Positions 36,406 through 45,455 are shown, counted from the first letter of the stretch. The stretch: 64,000 bases of DNA from Gracilibacillus suaedae (GCF_017599345.1 NZ_JAGFVL010000024.1:1-64000), one strand, 5' to 3'. Notes: generated from the sequence alone by a model not told the origin. Translations and numbers: made by a program.

Positions 36406-37425
36406 CTAAATCGTTGATTCTCTTATAACTAAATGAGGGTCAATGAAAAGATTTTCCGCTTTCATATCAGTGGTTTTCGATTTTATTAACATATCTACTG
36501 TTTTTTCTCCCAATTCTTTATATGGGTGACTGACAGAGGTAATTTCAGGTATCGAATTCTGAGTTAATTCACTATCATCGAAGCCTACAAAAGAGAAGTT
36601 ATTCATTTTCTTTTGATGACATAGCTTTAATGCCCCTATAACAACCAGGTCATTAATACCTATGATCGCTGTTGGTAAATTATGTTTGTTTATCTTTAAC
36701 ATTTCTTCCATTGCTTCTTTACCACGTTTGACATCATAACCACTATAAATTTGCCAACTGTCGACAGCAGCTAATTGGTGTTTCTCTAAATTTTGTCTAA
36801 AAGCCTCTACCTTGATGTCTGTAGTGGTAATCCCTGTCATCCCACCGATCAAACCAATCATTGTATGCCCTTGTTTGACTAGGTGGTCGATAATTAATTC
36901 TATTCCCTTGGCCTCATTCGTAGAAATACTCGGACATTCAAGTGTTTCCATTCTGCCATTAACAAGGATTACTGGAATTTTTTCGATGACATACTTTAAT
37001 TCATTGATTTCTGACACTTTAGGGTGTGTCTTATTTATTCTTCCACCCATAAAAATAATGCCTTCAACTTGTCGCTCCGACAATACTCTTAGATGCTTTG
37101 ACTCCAATTCACTACTATTCATAGAGTTACATAAAATCAGTGTGTATCCCTTAGTGAGTGCGTATTTTTCAGCTTCGATGAATACTTGAGCAAAGAAAGG
37201 ATTTGTGATATCAGGAAGGATAACACCTATCATCTTGGATTCTTTCTTTGTCAGACTTCTTGCAACCGCATTTGGTTGATAATCGTATTTTTCAATCAAA
37301 TCGAAGACTTTTTTCTTTGTTTTCTCACTAACTGGATAATTCCCTGCAATTACTCTAGAAACAGTAGCAGATGAGACGTTTGCTTCTCTTGCTATATCAT
37401 ATATGGTGATTGATTTTTGCTTCAT
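36406..37425 (-). CDS. LacI-family regulator of the GH2 operon
   Basis: About 339 residues from the ATG at 37425 (AAGGAAG site); the frame extends to 37467 without a site. The HTH reads ITIYDIAREANVSSATVSRVI, followed by hinge VARSLTKKESKMIG and a sugar-sensing domain (IGVILPDITNPFFAQ, FVGFDDSELTQ). Its stop is about 27 bases from the operator pair that precedes the sugar-binding lipoprotein, so it almost certainly controls that operon and itself. Confidence 0.92.
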   Translation of the reverse strand: MKQKSITIYDIAREANVSSATVSRVIAGNYPVSEKTKKKVFDLIEKYDYQPNAVARSLTKKESKMIGVILPDITNPFFAQVFIEAEKYALTKGYTLILCNSMNSSELESKHLRVLSERQVEGIIFMGGRINKTHPKVSEINELKYVIEKIPVILVNGRMETLECPSISTNEAKGIELIIDHLVKQGHTMIGLIGGMTGITTTDIKVEAFRQNLEKHQLAAVDSWQIYSGYDVKRGKEAMEEMLKINKHNLPTAIIGINDLVVIGALKLCHQKKMNNFSFVGFDDSELTQNSIPEITSVSHPYKELGEKTVDMLIKSKTTDMKAENLFIDPHLVIRESTI

Positions 37426-37448
37426 TTTATGCTCTTCCTTCATGTGAT

Positions 37449-37498
37449 GTAACCGGTTTCTATACAATGTACACTACAGCAAAAGTGTTTGTCAATTG
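37449..37498 (-). promoter_or_regulatory. lacI-type gene promoter with autoregulatory operator
   Basis: On the minus strand TTGACA (around 37490) is followed at 18 bases by TACATT, and GTAACCGGTTTC (37449-37460) overlaps the start region. The operator matches the two palindromes at 36320-36379 apart from one base. Confidence 0.6.
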
Positions 37499-37609
37499 TA
37501 TTTTTGTAATTTTCAAAAAATAGATCAATAGTTTCATGGCAGGTGGATTATTATGAGTTTCACTCGAAGTGATATATTGAGATGTTATGTGATATAAAAT
37601 TCACATTAC

Positions 37610-37730
37610 TAAGTATCCCTTATCATTTTCAATCAGTTCATCCAATGATTCACTGTATGCAATCGTAGTGGAAGCGGTCAGACCATTTCGAAACCCAATA
37701 TCCACTATTTTTTTCGCGAACGAGTTTAAA
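37610..37730 (-). pseudogene. possible 3' remnant of an unidentified gene
   Basis: On the minus strand an open frame of about 40 codons ends at a TGA near 37603: VDIGFRNGLTASTTIAYSES and then LDELIENDKGYLVM. It looks like the tail of a real protein, but it has no start and I cannot name the family. It fills the gap between the AraC gene and the lacI promoter. Confidence 0.3.
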
Positions 37731-37742
37731 TGTTACCTAAAC

Positions 37743-38951
37743 TTAATATGGATCAAGCTGATTTTTCTTGATGTACTCACGCGGCGTCATTTTGGTATGC
37801 TTTTTAAATACTTTGATGAAATAACTCTGATCAGAGAAATGTAGTGAATTACAGACTTCCGTAACGGATCGATTAAAATATAGCATCATATTTTTTGCTT
37901 CTTTCACCTTCAACTTTTGAGTATATTCACTAATGGATATCCCTACTTCTTTCTTAAATAAATTGGATAAGTATTTCGGATTTAACCCAAGCTTGTCGGC
38001 TATTAATTTCACTGATAAATCAGGTTCATAAATATGTTTGTAAATAAATTCTTGGCACTGTGTAATTTTCCTCGAGTACCTTTGTTTTTTATACCTTCTT
38101 ACTAATTCCGTGAAATCATAAAGTATTTTCTCACGAAACCAGATGACTTTCGGAATAGAAGTCAAATCTTCTAAATCCTGAATCATGACATCCCCCAAAG
38201 AATAAGCATCCTCAGGATGTGCTCCCCCCCTAATTGCGGCTCTTGTTGCTAGAGTAATAGTAGCAATAGCTGTATTTTTTTGACTTCTTAATTCACTTGT
38301 TCTGGATAATAGTCCATATTCAAAATCATCTCTATTTCTAAAAGCTTGGTGATAAGGAATAATCTCTTTCACGTTACCTTCTTCTATCAATTGATATATT
38401 CGACGTTCTAATAAGGGATCGTGGTGATAAAGGTTATTTTCACGAATATTAGCAATATAACAGGATTGTTGTTTTTCTATTTCTAGCTCTTCTTGCTGAT
38501 GTACTAACTTCAATTCTTTCCGAATATTCAGTTCTACACCTTGAACGAGGTAGTAAGCAATTTGACCAATCTCTATTAACTGATTACTGCTTTCAACAGT
38601 TAAATCCATTAGATAGTCTTCAAACTCCTCCCTTAGATAAGATTTATTCAGATTGGAAAGTAATCTAGCAATTCTTTCTTTCGTAGGAGGATTATAAATG
38701 ATTGGGCCTAGTATTAACCAATGTCTTTGATGATGTTGGACAAAAGGTATGCTTAAAAAACTCTCAAAATAATTGGTATTCATTAATTGAATCTCTTGCC
38801 CTAACAAACCGCAATTAATAACATGCTCCTGAAAAGAATCAAACATTGGATTGATCGTGATGTTCGATGGATACATAAAGGTTTTAGAATCTTGATAAAT
38901 ACATACCGGAATCTTCGTTACATCAACCAATGAACAGAGTATCTTTTCCAA
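37743..38951 (-). CDS. AraC-family regulator of the GH42 operon
   Basis: About 402 residues from a TTG at 38951 placed eight bases after GGAGGTGG; the longer frame from 38966 would consume its own site. The N-terminal 280 residues form a sensor unlike the cupin type (VTKIPVCIYQDSKTFMYPS; helical middle), and the C-terminal 100 residues are the AraC double HTH (VKLIADKLGLNPKYLSNLFKKE and VTEVCNSLHFSDQSYFIKVF). Divergent from the GH42 transport operon, with a perfect cre site between them. It is probably an activator responding to a galactoside. Confidence 0.87.
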   Translation of the reverse strand: MEKILCSLVDVTKIPVCIYQDSKTFMYPSNITINPMFDSFQEHVINCGLLGQEIQLMNTNYFESFLSIPFVQHHQRHWLILGPIIYNPPTKERIARLLSNLNKSYLREEFEDYLMDLTVESSNQLIEIGQIAYYLVQGVELNIRKELKLVHQQEELEIEKQQSCYIANIRENNLYHHDPLLERRIYQLIEEGNVKEIIPYHQAFRNRDDFEYGLLSRTSELRSQKNTAIATITLATRAAIRGGAHPEDAYSLGDVMIQDLEDLTSIPKVIWFREKILYDFTELVRRYKKQRYSRKITQCQEFIYKHIYEPDLSVKLIADKLGLNPKYLSNLFKKEVGISISEYTQKLKVKEAKNMMLYFNRSVTEVCNSLHFSDQSYFIKVFKKHTKMTPREYIKKNQLDPY

Positions 38952-38970
38952 TTCCACCACCTCCAACTAA

Positions 38971-38986
38971 TTGTAAGCGCATACAA
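38971..38986. promoter_or_regulatory. cre site (CcpA), perfect consensus
   Basis: TTGTAAGCGCATACAA fits all defined positions of WTGNNARCGNWWWCAW. It lies in the divergent region, directly before the AraC gene start, and would allow glucose repression of the activator. Confidence 0.75.
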
Positions 38987-39053
38987 ATAAAATGAATAAG
39001 TACCAATAACTAAACTTTTTTACTATATTTCAATTTATCAGTTCGTTACAATT

Positions 39054-39084
39054 TTGACAAGTTAACGATAGATAGCTCGTTAAC
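39054..39084 (+). promoter_or_regulatory. GH42 operon promoter region with dyad GTTAACGA-N8-TCGTTAAC
   Basis: TTGACA at 39054-39059 is a consensus -35. Next to it is a perfect interrupted palindrome with eight-base arms (39061-39068 and 39077-39084). GTTCGTTACA at 39041-39050 repeats part of the arm. One of these is the likely binding site of the divergent AraC protein. No good -10 hexamer is visible at 17 bases. Confidence 0.6.
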
Positions 39085-39116
39085 ACGGTACTAATAATAA
39101 CAGAGGGGTGAATCAA

Positions 39117-40439
39117 TTGAAAAAGATGGTGGAAAGGTCGTTCGTTGCATTTATTCTGTTAGTTTTATTAGCTGCGTGTGGAGGTAATTCGTCAAGTGAT
39201 GGTGATGTCGAAGAGTTAACCATTCCCGAAAACCCCGAAGATGTCGAAGGAGACATTACGGTATGGGCATGGGCATTAGAAGCAAATTATTTAGAGAAAG
39301 ATGTTCTTCCAGCATTTCAAGAAGTTTATCCAAATGTTGATGTAACCGTCGAGCACATTGGGGTAGACCAAGTATACCAAAAAGTAAGTGCTGGGCTTTC
39401 AAGTGGTGGTAGTGGCCTACCTGATGTTGTACAAGTGGAAAATAACCGGATCAAATCTTTCACCAGTGAATTCCCAGACGCGTTTACCAATTTAAGTGCA
39501 CTTGGCTATGACGAACACGAAGATAAATTTGCAAACGCAAAGATTGAAGGGTTAAAAGATGGCGATGGAAATGTCATTGCTGCCCCGCGTGATTTAGGAC
39601 CAGTAGGAGTTATCTATCGTGTCGATATATTAGAAGAAGCAGGTGTAGATCCTGCTGAGATTGAAACATGGGATGATTACATTGAAGCAGGTAAAACAGT
39701 TGTAGAACAGACGGGGAACTATTTCTTAGGAACAGACGGGGATGGTTTATTACGTATAATGATGCAACAACAAGGTAGCTATTATTTCGATGAAGAAGGT
39801 AACCTAGACATCACTTCAGAAGCTGGAGAAAATGCCGCTAGCATTCTTCAAGAAATGAAAGACAATAACTTAATTACGTTTACCAATAACTGGGATGGTC
39901 AAGTTGCAGCTATGAAGAACGGAGAAGTTGCTACAAATCCAGGTGCCGTTTGGTGGAGCGGTACGATGTTAGAACAAATGCCTGAACTCTCTGGTAATTG
40001 GGATATGTTTGAATTACCAGCATTTGAAGAAGGCGGAACACGAGCATCCAATGATGGTGGCTCTGCTTTAGCCATTCCTTCAGAGTCTGACAATAAAGTT
40101 GCAGCATATGTTTTCACAGAATTTGCAACAACAGATGTTGATTCACAAATCTTAGCCCTAACGAACAGAGGATTATTCCCTGCTTTAACAGCAGCATATG
40201 AAGAACCTATCTTCTCTGAAGATCAAGAATACTTTAATAATCAACCATTTTTCCAAAAGTTCGCGGACACAGTAGAAAATATCCCACCAGTAAACCATGA
40301 TGGAGCAGAACTTGAAGTACGTTCGGTGATGGGGAGTGAAATCGAAGCATTTCTATTAGAAGATAAGCCAGCAGCAGAAATGCTTTCAGATGGGGAAGAA
40401 CAAGCCGCTCAACAAACTGGTAAAGAAACAACCGAATAA
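39117..40439 (+). CDS. extracellular sugar-binding lipoprotein of the GH42 operon
   Basis: About 440 residues, started at TTG 39117 because AGAGGGG lies nine bases before it; a GTG at 39108 is the alternative. Lipoprotein signal with lipobox LLAAC. The mature protein begins with an acidic linker and contains DITVWAWALEANYLEKDVLP and DGGSALAIPSES, typical of family 1 carbohydrate-binding proteins. First gene of a four-gene operon with two permeases and a GH42 enzyme. Confidence 0.92.
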   Translation: MKKMVERSFVAFILLVLLAACGGNSSSDGDVEELTIPENPEDVEGDITVWAWALEANYLEKDVLPAFQEVYPNVDVTVEHIGVDQVYQKVSAGLSSGGSGLPDVVQVENNRIKSFTSEFPDAFTNLSALGYDEHEDKFANAKIEGLKDGDGNVIAAPRDLGPVGVIYRVDILEEAGVDPAEIETWDDYIEAGKTVVEQTGNYFLGTDGDGLLRIMMQQQGSYYFDEEGNLDITSEAGENAASILQEMKDNNLITFTNNWDGQVAAMKNGEVATNPGAVWWSGTMLEQMPELSGNWDMFELPAFEEGGTRASNDGGSALAIPSESDNKVAAYVFTEFATTDVDSQILALTNRGLFPALTAAYEEPIFSEDQEYFNNQPFFQKFADTVENIPPVNHDGAELEVRSVMGSEIEAFLLEDKPAAEMLSDGEEQAAQQTGKETTE

Positions 40440-40443
40440 AAGA

Positions 40444-40480
40444 GTAAGGCTGGCTACAGCATAAACCAGCCAGCCTTTAT
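40444..40480 (+). terminator. GC-containing stem-loop after the solute-binding gene
   Basis: GGCTGGCT...AGCCAGCC just past the stop forms a stem followed by TTTATTTT. It probably gives partial termination, raising binding protein over permease. Confidence 0.65.
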
Positions 40481-40503
40481 TTTCAGGTTAGGAGGGGATA
40501 TTC

Positions 40504-41406
40504 TTGGAGAACGTGTCAAAAAAGGTTCAGACCAACCAATATAAAGGTGGATGGATTACACCGAAAACGGCACCTTACATTTTTATACTTCCAGCATTGT
40601 TGTTATTTTTAGCATTCACGGTGTACCCCATTATTGCATCTTTCTTACTAAGTTTTCAGACAAGAAGTGGTGGTACCTACACCTTTTCAGGCTTCGATAA
40701 CTATGTACGATTGTTCACAGATCCTATTTTTTATAAAGCATTAGGCAACACATTTATCATCTTAATCGTCCAAGTACCCATTATGTTATTTCTCGCATTA
40801 CTATTAGCAGTCTTTTTAAACTCAAAATTATTGAATATGCGTGGGTTTTACAGAGTTTCTTTCTTTACACCAGCTGTTACATCCCTAGTTGCAGCATCTA
40901 TTATTTTCATTCTGTTGTTAAATGCAGACTATGGTTTAATCAATTACATCTTAACATCTATCGGTTTAGAAAAAATAAACTGGCTAACAAATGGTTTTTG
41001 GGCGAAGGTATCCTTGATCATCGTTACAACTTGGAGATGGACTGGATATAACATGGTTATCCTGTTAGCGGGTCTTCAAAATATTCCAAATGATTTGTAC
41101 GAAGCAGCTAGTATTGATGGAGCTTCACCTATTCACAAATTCTTTCATATTACCATTCCACAGCTCAAACCAGTACTATTATTCTGCTTTGTATTATCGA
41201 CGATTGGAACGTTTCAATTATTCGATGAACCGTATAACCTGACAAGCGGTGGGCCTAATAATGCAACTTTAACCATTACGTATTATTTATATAACCAAGG
41301 ATTTAATTTCTTTGATTTCGGCTATGCCTCTGCCATTGCTTATGTAATCGTTGTATTTATTGCTATTCTATCTTGGCTGCAATTTAAGGTGGTGAAAGAT
41401 GACTAA
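40504..41406 (+). CDS. sugar ABC transporter permease, MalF type
   Basis: A 300-residue permease with six membrane helices, started at TTG 40504 after AGGAGGGG. The EAA loop is DLYEAASIDGASPIHKFFHITIP. Its stop codon shares a base with the ATG of the next permease (TAATG), so they are translationally coupled. Together they form the membrane channel for the operon's galactoside. Confidence 0.92.
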   Translation: MENVSKKVQTNQYKGGWITPKTAPYIFILPALLLFLAFTVYPIIASFLLSFQTRSGGTYTFSGFDNYVRLFTDPIFYKALGNTFIILIVQVPIMLFLALLLAVFLNSKLLNMRGFYRVSFFTPAVTSLVAASIIFILLLNADYGLINYILTSIGLEKINWLTNGFWAKVSLIIVTTWRWTGYNMVILLAGLQNIPNDLYEAASIDGASPIHKFFHITIPQLKPVLLFCFVLSTIGTFQLFDEPYNLTSGGPNNATLTITYYLYNQGFNFFDFGYASAIAYVIVVFIAILSWLQFKVVKDD

Positions 41407-42230
41407 TGAAAAGCATATATGTTAAAAAATCACTGTTGCATTTCAGTTTAATCGTTGGTGTTATTATCTCTCTAGGACCATTTTATTGGATGATTGTAGG
41501 TGCAACGAATCCATCGGGGGATGTATTAAGCTTTCCTCCTAAAATAATCCCAGGAAATTATTTCATAGAGAACTTAACGAATTTAAGTGAAGCCATCCCC
41601 ATTATAAAAGCATTATTTAATTCTGCATTAATTGCGATCGTATTCGTGTTAGCTAGTTTGCTAGTGTGTTCGATGGCAGGGTATGCATTTGCTAAATTCA
41701 AATTTAAAGGTAGTAATATTATTTTTTCTAGCTTTTTATTAGCAATGATGATACCTTATCAAGCTACGATTATCCCATTATTCCAAATTTTTGGTGCATT
41801 GGATTGGATTAATACGTATCATGCGGTTATATTACCACAAATTTGTTATCCATTTGCGATATTTTTAATTCGGCAAAATATGAAAGGGATTCCTGATTCC
41901 ATGATCGAAGCTGCCAGAATTGACGGCGCCGGAGAGATTAGTATTTTTTTCAAATTGGCATTGCCAACCATGAAGCCTGCGTTGGCAGCGGTAGGGATTT
42001 TCTTATTTACACATCAATGGAACAACTTTATGTGGCCACTAATTGTTATGACATCAAGTGATATGTACACACTACCAGTTGCTTTATCCACATTAGCAGG
42101 CTTAAACTCGGTAGACTACGGACAGTTAATGCTTGGAACAGCTATTTCTGTACTACCTATAATGGTTGTTTTCTTAATGCTGCAAAAGCATTTTGTATCA
42201 GGAATTTTAGGTGGTTCTGTAAAAGAATAA
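41406..42230 (+). CDS. sugar ABC transporter permease, MalG type
   Basis: A 274-residue permease with six membrane helices and the EAA loop DSMIEAARIDGAGEISIFFKLALP. It completes the importer; as in the GH2 operon, no ATPase gene is present, so a shared ATPase is implied. Followed 25 bases later by the GH42 gene. Confidence 0.92.
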   Translation: MKSIYVKKSLLHFSLIVGVIISLGPFYWMIVGATNPSGDVLSFPPKIIPGNYFIENLTNLSEAIPIIKALFNSALIAIVFVLASLLVCSMAGYAFAKFKFKGSNIIFSSFLLAMMIPYQATIIPLFQIFGALDWINTYHAVILPQICYPFAIFLIRQNMKGIPDSMIEAARIDGAGEISIFFKLALPTMKPALAAVGIFLFTHQWNNFMWPLIVMTSSDMYTLPVALSTLAGLNSVDYGQLMLGTAISVLPIMVVFLMLQKHFVSGILGGSVKE

Positions 42231-42255
42231 ACAAAGAGAACAAAGGAGCATAACA

Positions 42256-44298
42256 ATGAAAAATGTCTTAAACGAAACAACCATTCAACTAGGTGTTTGT
42301 TATTATCCTGAACATTGGCCTGAAAAACTTTGGGAGGATGATTTTCAAAGAATGAAAGAGATGGGATTTCACTATGTAAGGATGGCAGAATTCGCTTGGA
42401 CTATCTTTGAACCAGTAGAAGGAACATTTGAGTTTGATTTGTTTGATCGCGTGATTCAATTAGCCAAAAAATATAATCTAAAAGTCATTATGGGAACACC
42501 CACTGCCACCCCACCAGCATGGTTAACCGAAAAATATCCAGAAGTTTTAAATGTTTCAAAAGAAGGTGTGCGCTATCACCATGGTTCCCGACGACACTAT
42601 AATTATAATTCGGAAATCTATCGAACCCTTTCCAAAAGAATGGTTACCGAAATGGTAGAACATTATAAAGATAATTCAACCGTTGTAGGATGGCAGATTG
42701 ATAATGAAATCAACTGTGAAATGGATGTGTTCTATTCAGCAGCAGATCATACTAGTTTCCGTAAATGGGTAAAACAAAAATACCAAACATTAGACAGTGT
42801 TAATAAAGCTTGGGGAACAATTTTTTGGAATCAAACATATACAAACTGGAATCAAATTTATCTTACACGACCAACTGTTAATGATTCCTATAATCCCCAT
42901 CAACTCTTAGATGAAAAGCGTTTCATCTCAGATAGTGCGATAAGCTTTGTACAAATGCAAGCAGACATTATTCGATCTATTACCGATAAGCAGTGGATTA
43001 CAACGAATGGCATGTTTGGTCACTTAGATAACCATCGGATGACACAAGAGGCATTAGACTTCTATGCTTATGATTCATATCCTAACTTTAACAAAATTAT
43101 TGAAGATAATTCTTACATGCCTTTACGAGATCGGAAGTGGAGCTTAAATTTAAGTACCGTTCGCAGCTTTAGTGGAAATTTTGCCATTTTCGAACAGCAA
43201 GCAGGTCCCGGAGGATGGGTAAATCGCATTGAACAACCTACTCCACGTCCTGGACAATTACGATTATGGACATTTCAGTCGATTGCTCATGGTGCCGACC
43301 TAGTTCTTTATTTTAGATGGCGTACCACAACTAAAGGATCAGAGATCTATTGGCATGGTATTAATGATTATCATAATCTACCGAATCGAAGAATTAGTGA
43401 ACTGAAACAGACTAGCAAAGAAATACAAAAAGTAGGTGACACTATCTTTGATTCTAAATATGTTGCAAATGCCGCTATTTTAACTGACTATCACAATGAA
43501 TGGGATGGTGAAGAGGATAAATGGTATGGACAGTTTATTGGCGAAAGTAAAGAAGCATGGTTTAAAGCCTTTCAATATCATCACATCCCTGTAGATGTCG
43601 TCAATGTAACACAAGACATGGCATTAGAGGCCCTAACCAAATATAAAGTCCTTGTCTATCCACACGCTGCTATTTTGACAGAGAAAACAGCAGGTCTATT
43701 GAATCGTTATGCTAAACAAGGTGGAACCATCATTTTTGGTGCAAGAACGGGCTTCAAAGATTTAACAGGCCAAACATATATGAAGGCTTTCCCAGGATAT
43801 ATTAAAGATTTAGTCGGCATTATTGTGGAAGAATATACTTTACTAAACGGTTGGCAAAAGAATCCGCATGTGAACATCTTCGACAATCAACTAAATACCC
43901 ATGGTTTTAACGAGGTACTACAGCCAGAAGCCGACAATGTAGAAGTAATAGGAACATACCAAAATGCACACTATGAAGGCAAACCAGCATTGACAAGGAG
44001 AAAAGTATCGGAAGGTACAGCCTACTATTATGGCGGAGTTTTTGACTACCAAATTGCTTCCTTAATTTTAGAAGATCTAGAAATTAGCGACTATCGAAGT
44101 AAGTTTACTCTGACTTCTGACATTGAATTAGCAGTTCGCGAAAAAAATGGCGAGATAGTATATATATTACTCAACTACTCACAAAAAGAGCAAAACATTC
44201 AACTAAAGGTAGAAATGGAAAATTTATTGGATCATGATATTACTAGCGGAGTTATCACGATGGCATCGTATGACGTGTTAGTATTGAAAGAGAAATAA
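42256..44298 (+). CDS. glycoside hydrolase family 42 beta-galactosidase
   Basis: A 680-residue GH42 enzyme with no signal peptide. The barrel begins GVCYYPEHWPEKLWEDD. Catalytic acid/base is Glu151 in GWQIDNEINCE and nucleophile Glu313 in FAIFEQQAGPGG. The trimerisation domain (about 390-600) and small C-terminal beta domain follow. The four-cysteine zinc cluster found in some GH42 enzymes is not present. GH42 enzymes cleave terminal beta-galactose from plant galacto-oligosaccharides or similar substrates rather than lactose as such. It ends the operon; a terminator follows. Confidence 0.95.
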   Translation: MKNVLNETTIQLGVCYYPEHWPEKLWEDDFQRMKEMGFHYVRMAEFAWTIFEPVEGTFEFDLFDRVIQLAKKYNLKVIMGTPTATPPAWLTEKYPEVLNVSKEGVRYHHGSRRHYNYNSEIYRTLSKRMVTEMVEHYKDNSTVVGWQIDNEINCEMDVFYSAADHTSFRKWVKQKYQTLDSVNKAWGTIFWNQTYTNWNQIYLTRPTVNDSYNPHQLLDEKRFISDSAISFVQMQADIIRSITDKQWITTNGMFGHLDNHRMTQEALDFYAYDSYPNFNKIIEDNSYMPLRDRKWSLNLSTVRSFSGNFAIFEQQAGPGGWVNRIEQPTPRPGQLRLWTFQSIAHGADLVLYFRWRTTTKGSEIYWHGINDYHNLPNRRISELKQTSKEIQKVGDTIFDSKYVANAAILTDYHNEWDGEEDKWYGQFIGESKEAWFKAFQYHHIPVDVVNVTQDMALEALTKYKVLVYPHAAILTEKTAGLLNRYAKQGGTIIFGARTGFKDLTGQTYMKAFPGYIKDLVGIIVEEYTLLNGWQKNPHVNIFDNQLNTHGFNEVLQPEADNVEVIGTYQNAHYEGKPALTRRKVSEGTAYYYGGVFDYQIASLILEDLEISDYRSKFTLTSDIELAVREKNGEIVYILLNYSQKEQNIQLKVEMENLLDHDITSGVITMASYDVLVLKEK

Positions 44299-44328
44299 AC
44301 AGTGGGGATAAGGTCCCACTGTTTTTTT
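44299..44328 (+). terminator. terminator of the GH42 operon
   Basis: ACAGTGGG...CCCACTGT followed by seven T residues, immediately after the GH42 stop. Confidence 0.93.
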
Positions 44329-45138
44329 ATTTAGAATAACCGTTAATACTAAAGACGGCGTGGGAAGAAACGGACGTGATGTAAGTGTGGACATTACGTC
44401 GGTTATGCTACCCTTTCTAACCTAGACCATCATTTTAGCACAAGCTAGGTAGGTAATCTTATGTGCAGATTAGATTAGCTTTTCACATCTTTTTAAACAT
44501 ATTCCTATTAGAATACTCATATCCTACAGTTCTTGTGTAAGTAGGCTTTACCATATATTAAAGCATTATAGGCACAAGTTGTACACATAAATAACAATTA
44601 TGTATAAACTGCTAACATACTTCCATCTACCTCTGGATAGAAAGTGGAATGTACTTGATCAAAAAGTGTACCATTGAGTTGGTTCACTATCTTTTTTCCA
44701 TTTTATCCTTTCATCAAGAAATATACCTGAACACTCATCATCCGGACAATTTTCTGAAACAAATATCGAAAAAACATATTGGCTTCTTACATCATTTTTG
44801 TTGACTAGAGAGTAAGTACTTGATATTCCATTAAACATCGTTAATATGGCAACCTTCACTAACCACTCCCCCACTATGACAATGGTGTTTCAGCAAAAGC
44901 AGTTCTGGAACCCAAAACCGAAAGATCGTCTAAAAGAAGTGGGGGAAGAGCTGTTAGAAGCTCAAATGAAGTACAAAGCTTATACATTTAAAGAAGCTTT
45001 TCCTACTGTTTACGCTAATAATGAGAACGTTCTGTCAAACTATTACTAGTGGGATATACTGACAGTCACAAGCCTCTTTTCCCGCTTAACATTCCCTCTT
45101 TCATCTGCATTTATTTTAATTTCCTTACTGTATTTCGC
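44329..45138. other. gene-poor region with two weak reading frames
   Basis: About 800 bases without a recognisable complete gene. A hairpin with arms CGGACGTGATGT/ACATTACGTCGG lies near 44374-44404. On the minus strand a 71-codon frame (44659-44874) has a GTG start but no family match. On the plus strand 44882-45049 reads FWNPKPKDRLKEVGEELLEA and ends with a stop; it looks protein-like, perhaps a gene tail, but lacks a ribosome-binding site. Neither is called as a gene. Confidence 0.4.
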
Positions 45139-45184
45139 ACATTTAAATAAATAATGTACATTATTTATTTAAATGTGTTATAAT
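45139..45184 (+). promoter_or_regulatory. SR1P promoter overlapped by a perfect 38-bp palindrome
   Basis: TATAAT at 45179-45184 is the -10. Directly upstream, 45139-45157 and 45158-45176 are exact reverse complements (19-base arms, no loop; centre AATGTACATT). The palindrome covers the -35 position, where no TTGACA-like hexamer exists, so a dimeric regulator probably decides whether this promoter fires. Confidence 0.75.
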
Positions 45185-45206
45185 ATATATAAAGGAGGAA
45201 TATATA

Positions 45207-45377
45207 ATGCATCATAATCAAAAACTACCTAGTATGGGTACTGTTATTTGTACAAATTGTGGCATTACTATTGATACCTTGCCCACTCAGAAAGTGACCA
45301 CCTATTATTCCATTTGTCAACATCCACATTGTCGTAAAAAGGGACACAAACATAACTCTAATTACAATTTTATGTAA
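45207..45377 (+). CDS. SR1P-family small protein (GapA-binding)
   Basis: A 56-residue peptide too short for routine calling. AAAGGAGG lies eight bases before the ATG at 45207. From Met10 the sequence MGTVICTNCGITI...KVTTYYSIC matches SR1P (MGTIVCxxC...KVTTLYGxC), including the paired cysteines. SR1P of B. subtilis binds glyceraldehyde-3-phosphate dehydrogenase GapA and modulates RNA degradation. Here there is a nine-residue N-terminal extension and a His/Lys-rich C-terminus (CQHPHCRKKGHKHN) instead of the acidic tail. A cre-like TGTAAGCGCTTATCA overlaps the stop (45373-45387). Confidence 0.78.
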   Translation: MHHNQKLPSMGTVICTNCGITIDTLPTQKVTTYYSICQHPHCRKKGHKHNSNYNFM

Positions 45378-45416
45378 GCGCTTATCACAAGACATAAAAG
45401 CCAGTTTACCACATAT

Positions 45417-45455
45417 AAAAGCGCAGTATTAAGGTTCATCACTGCGCTTTTATAT
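45417..45455 (+). terminator. terminator of the SR1P gene
   Basis: AAAAGCGCAGT (45417-45427) pairs perfectly with ACTGCGCTTTT (45441-45451), followed by ATATTTTT. Confidence 0.85.

Larger units (their letters stand above)
45191..45455 (+). ncRNA. SR1-like dual-function RNA (inferred)
   Basis: From the predicted +1 (about 45191) to the terminator the transcript would be about 265 nt and would encode SR1P. In B. subtilis SR1 is both a base-pairing sRNA and the mRNA of SR1P. The RNA role here is inferred from the encoded peptide; no target pairing was tested. Confidence 0.45.

Noticed and set aside
44374-44404. Hairpin CGGACGTGATGT/ACATTACGTCGG as a terminator
   Set aside because: A strong terminator for the GH42 operon already lies at 44299-44328, the stem has mismatches and no T-tract follows.
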